Source: Siphonodentalium dalli
Lineage: Eukaryota; Mollusca; Scaphopoda; Gadilida; Siphonodentaliidae
Direction: 5' to 3'
Assembly: GCA_032622095.1 (NCBI GenBank)
Contig: CP136068.1
Span: forward strand, 55,636,025 to 55,700,024
Length of the DNA: 64,000 nt
The notes beneath the pieces were generated by a model, which ran no database searches, had not been told where the DNA came from, and worked only from the letters and a program-made list of their open reading frames with translations. Of the stretch, positions 59,311 through 64,000 are shown piece by piece (position 1 is the first letter of the stretch; every line of letters starts with the position of its first letter). The translations under genes and the position numbers were made by a program.

Positions 59311-59430
59311 TAATGGTACTGGCGATTGTGACGACGAGTAGACGAAGACGTTAACGTGATGACAACGAAGACGGTGATACTGATGACGACTGCCATGATG
59401 TTGATAATGATGACGGTGATGGGAAGCTCG
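59311..59430. repeat. GAT/GAC-rich 3' tail of the LINE
   Basis: After the stop, GATGAC, GACGAAGACG, GATGATGACG-type words fill about 110 bp. They resemble the acidic-coding run upstream of the endonuclease but are less regular. Confidence 0.75.
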
Positions 59431-60048
59431 TGTATATATTGTACAAATACTGCAAAATTCTCAATCTTTTGTATATATTTTCTACTTGTATCTCAATATC
59501 TTTTTGATAAGAGAATAAACGTATAATGAATTAAACCATGACTGATCGGCCCGGTGTGGTGTAAGAAAAGCAAATCCTGGTGTGAATTTACCTGGAGTTA
59601 ATATAATCCGCTGGATGTTACGATTTTGAAAATGTTCAGGTTCAAATCTCACATTTTTTTCATATTGGAGGGTGGATTGTGCCCCCTGGCTATAGTGCAG
59701 GCTGCTGGTCCATTCGGAATATAGGCTACCATGCAATCGGGTTCAAGGGAGGATGCAGTTAGAAATTCCAAGGTAGACAGCCCACTCCCAACAACTGAGA
59801 ACCCTGTATAGCCACGTCCATACCCCAACCCCCGACTTTGTTAAATACGATTCAGAGGTACAGAAGTTCCATGCATAACACACCATGCCGTTGGAGATTT
59901 CGCATCGAAAATATAGTTTTCAAATGGTTTCATAGTTTGATGTTTCAACCATGAGTATTTAGTGTGAATTTGGCATCAGTTGGAAATTCTTACCTTAGGA
60001 CCGTGCCCGGTTATAGCGATTGGAAATGTTCAACAGGTGGATAGCGCG
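59431..60048. repeat. Dispersed repeat fragments, no gene
   Basis: GGATGCAGTTAGAAATTCCA, AAGGTAGACAGCCCACTCCC and TAGCCACGTCC near 59740-59825 match 35.6-35.7 kb. GTTGGAAATTCTTACC and GGAAATGTTCAACAGG nearby belong to the AAATTTCCAAC family. Confidence 0.65.
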
Positions 60049-60059
60049 CACTGCACGAA

Positions 60060-60495
60060 AACTGGAATGTATGCATTGAATAAATTCCAGATAAATGAGC
60101 ATAAATAAGAAATTTATGTCAATTTATTCACTGAATAAATTTGTATAAATCCCGAAATTTATGCACATATATTCACCGATTTATTCATGAATAAACTTCC
60201 AAATTTATTCCAAATTTATTCACTGAATAAACCCACCTTTATTCAGCAGGATAAACTCGAATTTATTCGCACGTTTATGCATTCATTTATTGTCTACCTT
60301 TTATGCATAAATACAAATTTATTCACTGAATAAAGTTGCATAAATATATGTAGCTACATTTATTCTGGTTATAAACTCAAATTTATACAAGTTATTCACG
60401 GAATAAACCTGCATAAATATATGTAGCTACATTTATTCTTATTATAAACTCCAGTTTATGCACATTTATACCCGGTATAAATTTGGATTTGAACC
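60060..60495. repeat. Region of TTTATTC / GAATAAA palindromic repeats
   Basis: AATTTATTCACTGAATAAA occurs three times in close variants, and GCATAAATATATGTAGCTAC followed by ATTTATTC occurs twice (about 60330 and 60411). The AATAAA words here are part of the repeat and should not be read as polyadenylation signals. Confidence 0.85.
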
Positions 60496-60857
60496 TATAT
60501 ATCCATATATATATTTGTGAAATCTACTTTAGGGTGACATTTGGCTTGTAACCAGCATATATGGCGACACTGATGTGTATATCTAACTATACATATACAC
60601 ATGTGTCGCACTGATTCTGGTATCTCCATGTGTAGTAATTTGCCAACAAATTGCTGCCCTATTGTTGGTTATACCAGTCACAAATAAAACATGAACTACT
60701 TGGACATGGCACTTTGTCTCATAGTTGTATCTTGTCGTCAATTTCCGTAGTCTCTGCAATAAAGAATAAAAATTAAATAATTAAGTGATCGCATCGAAAA
60801 TAAGTATAAACATTAAAATATAAAAACTAAAATAATAATTTTTGTTTTCTGCTAAAG

Positions 60858-62485
60858 AGTGATATCGCCCTTCAAGGACCACAATTTTACGGGATTCAAA
60901 CTTCAAAATAATAATTGTGTTAAAACATGGATTTATTGTACAGTGAATTTATATGCGATATGGCAAAGTGTGATATCACCCTTCCATCACCACAATTTTA
61001 CTCGATTCAAACTTCAAAACGGGATTACATCATGGACTTACTGTACAATGGATTTATATGTGATATGGCAAAGGGTGATATCACCCTTCCATGACCACAA
61101 TTTTACGCGATTCTAACTTCAAGACGGGATTACATCATGGATATATTGTACAGTAAATATATATATGTGATACTGGCAAAGGATGACGTCACCCTTCCAT
61201 GACCACAATTACAATTTTACGCGATTCAAACTTCAAAACGGTATTACATCATGGACTTACTGTTCAATGGAAATATGTGATATGGCAAAGGGTGATATCA
61301 CCCTTCCATGATCACAATTTTACGCGATTAAAACTTCAAAACGGGATTACATAATGGATATATTGAACAATGAATTTATATGTGAAATGCAACGGGTGAT
61401 ATCACCCTTCCATGATCACAATTTTACCGATTAAAACTTCAAAACGGGATTACCTCATGGATATATTGTACAATGAATTTATATGTGAAATGGCAAAGGG
61501 TGATATCACCCTTCCATGATCACAATTTTACGCGATTAAAACGTCAAAACGGGATTACATAATGGATATATTGTACAATGAATTTATATGTGAAATGGCA
61601 AAGGGTGATATCACCCTTCCATGATCACTATTTTACGCGATTCTAACTTCAAAACGGGATTACATCATGGATATATTGTACAATGAATTTATATGTGAAA
61701 TGGCAAAGGGTGATATCACCCTTCCATGATCACAATTTTACCTATTAAAACTTCAAAACGGGATTACATCATGGATATATTGAACAATGAATTTATATGT
61801 GAAATGGCAAAGGGTGATATCATCACCCTTCCATGATCACAATTTTACCGATTAAAACTTCAAAACGGGATTACATCATGGATATATTGAACAATGAATT
61901 TATATGTGAAATGGCAAAGGGTGATATCACCCTTCCATGATCACAATTTTACCGATTATAATTTCAAAACGGGATTACATCATCAATATATTGTACAATG
62001 AATTTATATGTGAAATGGCAAAGGGTGATATCACCCTTCCAAGATCACAATTTTACGCGATTGAAACTTCAAAACGGGATTACATAATGGATATATTGTA
62101 CAATGAATTGATATGTGACACGGCAAAGGGTGATATCACCCTTCCATGATCACTATTTTATGCGATTCTAACTTCAAAACGGGATTACATCATGGATATA
62201 TTGTACAATGAATTTATATGTGAAATGGCAAAGGGTGATATCACCCTTCCATGATCACAATTTTATGCGATTAAAACTTCAAAACGGGATTACATAATGG
62301 ATTTATTGTACAATGAATTTATATGTGAAATGGCAAAGGTTGAAATCACGCTTCCAACTCCACATTTTACGCGATATAATAGCCTGTTTAGCAAAATATT
62401 TAATTGTAATGTACGGCCTTTTATTTGTGATCTGGCTAAGGGTGAAATCACTCTCACAAAACCACATTTTCACGCGATAGAATAG
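60858..62485. repeat. 106-bp satellite, about 15 copies, each with a 14-bp palindrome
   Basis: The unit contains GGGTGATATCACCC, TTCCATGATCACAATTTTAC, CTTCAAAACGGGATTACATC, ATGGATATATTGTACAATGA and ATTTATATGTGAAATGGCAA. GGGTGATATCACCC is a perfect palindrome and is kept in nearly all copies. Exceptions are a diverged first copy (GAGTGATATCGCCC), GGATGACGTCACCC at about 61188 (still palindromic in the core), an inserted ATC at about 61810, and two degraded last copies (GGTTGAAATCACGC, GGGTGAAATCACTC). Repeating MDILYNEFICEMAKGDITLP frames are satellite translation. Confidence 0.95.
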
Positions 62486-63267
62486 CCTTATTCCGACGTC
62501 TCTGTATAATAAAAGATTTAAAGTAAATAAGTGATCAAGGCAAGCTATGTCAAAATTTAATGCGAACATATATGTAATCTTTGTTACAATATCATGAATG
62601 ATGTGGCATTCAGAATAAATTTTGACATGTGTCGATCACGCTGCGAATTGATGAAAGAATGAATGCATGCATGGCTACATTACTGTCCACAACATTAATC
62701 TACCATTGTAACACCTTAGTTTAGACAGAACATGCGAAAACAAACGTATTTGTAAATACATAATCTGTCTAAATAGCGAAAACGAATACTCGCCTGTAAT
62801 GCCCGGAACACATCTGGAGATCAGGGTTGTTTACAGCAAAAGAAAGCATCTTGGCCCATAGCTTGTATTATCTGATACAGCAGCTGGTCTCACATATGCA
62901 TGGAAGCGGTGGATACCATCGCGGAATAATTAAATTATGGGCTAAGATGGTTACAGCCGTAAGCGAAATGATTTGGTATAACTGAATGTCTGCATACAGA
63001 GCGGTGTCGACACAATTGTGACGTTTTGAATGTGTGTGTGGGGTGGTGGATGTTGTGGTGTGGGCAGGGACAACGCTACAGGGGTAATATGGGGTTTGTG
63101 ACACCCCCACAATATTTGCCTGAATTTTCAACATTGTAAATTCGGAGGTCAAAAATCGAAATTTTGGAAATTAAAGTGTTAAAGTGACATCAAATGTTTA
63201 CCACATTGCTATAAATGTTCTCTGGCGACATAATAGCTCTACTGACCTCTGGCACTGTTCGAAGAAA
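62486..63267. other. Unassigned DNA
   Basis: No gene recognised. The minus frame 63152-62868 has a His/Thr-rich patch from a GT-rich stretch (63025-63065). Confidence 0.5.
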
Positions 63268-63445
63268 GGCGATTTTAATATGTATAAATGCATGCATAAA
63301 TTCAGGGTCCTAAATTTATGCAACATTTATGCGAGATTTAAAAATATAAATGAGAGATTTATATTTTTGTATAAAGGCGAATTTAATATGTATAAATGCA
63401 TGCATAAATTCAGGGTCCTAAATTTATGCAACATTTATATTTTAT
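63268..63445. repeat. Direct duplication of about 65 bp
   Basis: GGCGAnTTTAATATGTATAA, ATGCATGCATAAATTCAGGG, TCCTAAATTTATGCAACATT occurs at about 63270-63332 and 63378-63440, separated by 45 bp. Confidence 0.93.
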
Positions 63446-63472
63446 AAATCTCGCTTTTCATGCAGTGGCGTG

Positions 63473-64000
63473 TTGGGAATTTATTCTGGTTCAATTACAT
63501 GGGGTGCAGATAGAAATACCAAGTGGGACAACCATTATAGAGAAGTATCTGTAAATGCCTTCGTCGCAATTCTGACATAGATGGGTCAGCCCTCTGGTCT
63601 TCATGTATTCGCTCCAGTCACGATTTATATCAAATTCGAGCGTTTTGCTATAGAGTATAGACCGTATATAATAGACTAAACAAGCGAGTTCATATTCAAC
63701 CCGCGCAACAAATTTTATTAAACGTCTATTATATGAGTAGTTCACTCATGATCAACAGCCCTTCGCCACTACCAAATCTGATAGGGGTGAAGCAACTATT
63801 CATATAAGGGACACATGCTTTATTTTGATGAACTTTTACCTCAATAACATGCTATAAACTTTCATTTTTTACACATTTACACGTTGTGAATAAGTACAGT
63901 AGCATTGTGTAAGTTGGTTACACTCCCCACAGCCTAAGTATAGTTCACCAAGAGGAACAACCCCCCACTCGCATTGACGCTCCGCTCGGGGGTCATATAT
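63473..64000. other. Unassigned DNA at the window end
   Basis: No gene or repeat recognised. The minus frame 63745-63491 has no domain. Confidence 0.5.

Larger units (their letters stand above)
55145..59430 (+). mobile_element. Near-complete non-LTR retrotransposon (LINE) with GAT-rich leader and tail
   Basis: The order along the element is: an N-terminal coding stretch ([20 protein letters not shown] at 55245-55310), a long GAT-rich run coding for acidic residues (about 55340-55770), an apurinic-type endonuclease (about 55915-56620), a reverse transcriptase, and a zinc-binding C-terminus to 59310. A GAT/GAC-rich tail follows at 59311-59425. Defects are few: a shift in the GAT run, one TGA at 56186-56188 and one frameshift at 56520-56536. 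It is the youngest-looking LINE in the window. The clade is not determined from sequence reading alone. Confidence 0.9.
60049..63467. mobile_element. Possible large element with CACTGCAYGAAAA ends enclosing a satellite
   Basis: The left end CACTGCACGAAAACTGGAAT and the reverse complement of the right end, CACTGCATGAAAAGCGAGAT, agree at most positions (about 14-15 of 20). Flanks GCGCG (60044-60048) and GCGTG (63468-63472) could be a five-base target duplication with one mismatch. Both subterminal regions are rich in GCATAAAT / AATTTATGC and GAATAAA palindromes. The 106-bp satellite is in the middle. Non-autonomous elements with a central tandem array are known in molluscs, but the evidence here is thin. 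Confidence 0.35.

Noticed and set aside
60060-60495. Cluster of AATAAA polyadenylation signals
   Set aside because: They are part of palindromic GAATAAA/TTTATTC repeats and no gene ends here.

Overview
This window looks like animal nuclear DNA, probably from a marine invertebrate. It is AT-rich and gene-poor, has no bacterial operon structure, and is packed with tandem repeats and decayed transposable elements. The repeat types are ones I associate with mollusc and other lophotrochozoan genomes. Examples are a unit ending in a run of GGAC steps before a C-rich/G-rich hairpin, 'GATGAAACTTGGTATG' type repeats carrying TGACCTTGA, and hairpin-plus-CTAG ends like those of Helitrons. That placement is inference, since no species-diagnostic gene is visible.

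Layout. 1-3989 is a 31-bp satellite with higher-order structure, followed by a decayed minus-strand coding region (about 4010-5877). 5.9-12.1 kb is mostly unassigned DNA with several small tandem repeats. 12.4-13.3 kb holds the 3' end of a non-LTR retrotransposon (LINE) followed by a dispersed repeat. 15.3 kb has a hairpin repeat. 17.48-20.17 kb has two neighbouring minisatellites that both have a 42-bp period. 20.8-23.1 kb holds degenerate repeats. 24.0-26.3 kb holds the only good cellular-gene evidence. This is a minus-strand first exon encoding a signal peptide and ending in a GTGAGT donor, plus a plus-strand terminal exon with 3' UTR that is present twice, the second copy being broken. 26.8-37.1 kb holds DNA transposon-like elements (two with TTA target duplications, one palindromic element, one short hAT-like element), a basic frameshifted ORF and a decayed minus-strand LINE. 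39.3-46.8 kb holds a foldback pair, a mollusc-type repeat interrupted by a LINE tail, two head-to-tail Helitron-like units and a hAT-like element. 47.7-54.4 kb holds two more LINE tails, a second foldback pair and a higher-order repeat of about 540 bp. 55.1-59.4 kb is the best-preserved element, a LINE with endonuclease, reverse transcriptase and C-terminal zinc-binding regions, preceded by a long GAT-rich stretch. 60.0-63.5 kb is a 106-bp satellite lying inside what may be one larger element with short inverted ends.

How it works together. I see no operon-like or defence system. Most coding potential is selfish: LINE proteins that copy themselves, and short non-autonomous DNA elements that need transposases from elsewhere. 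Cellular coding sequence is limited to isolated exons whose partner exons I could not identify. Splice-site, repeat-boundary and homology statements were read by eye. Copy numbers and identities are approximate.
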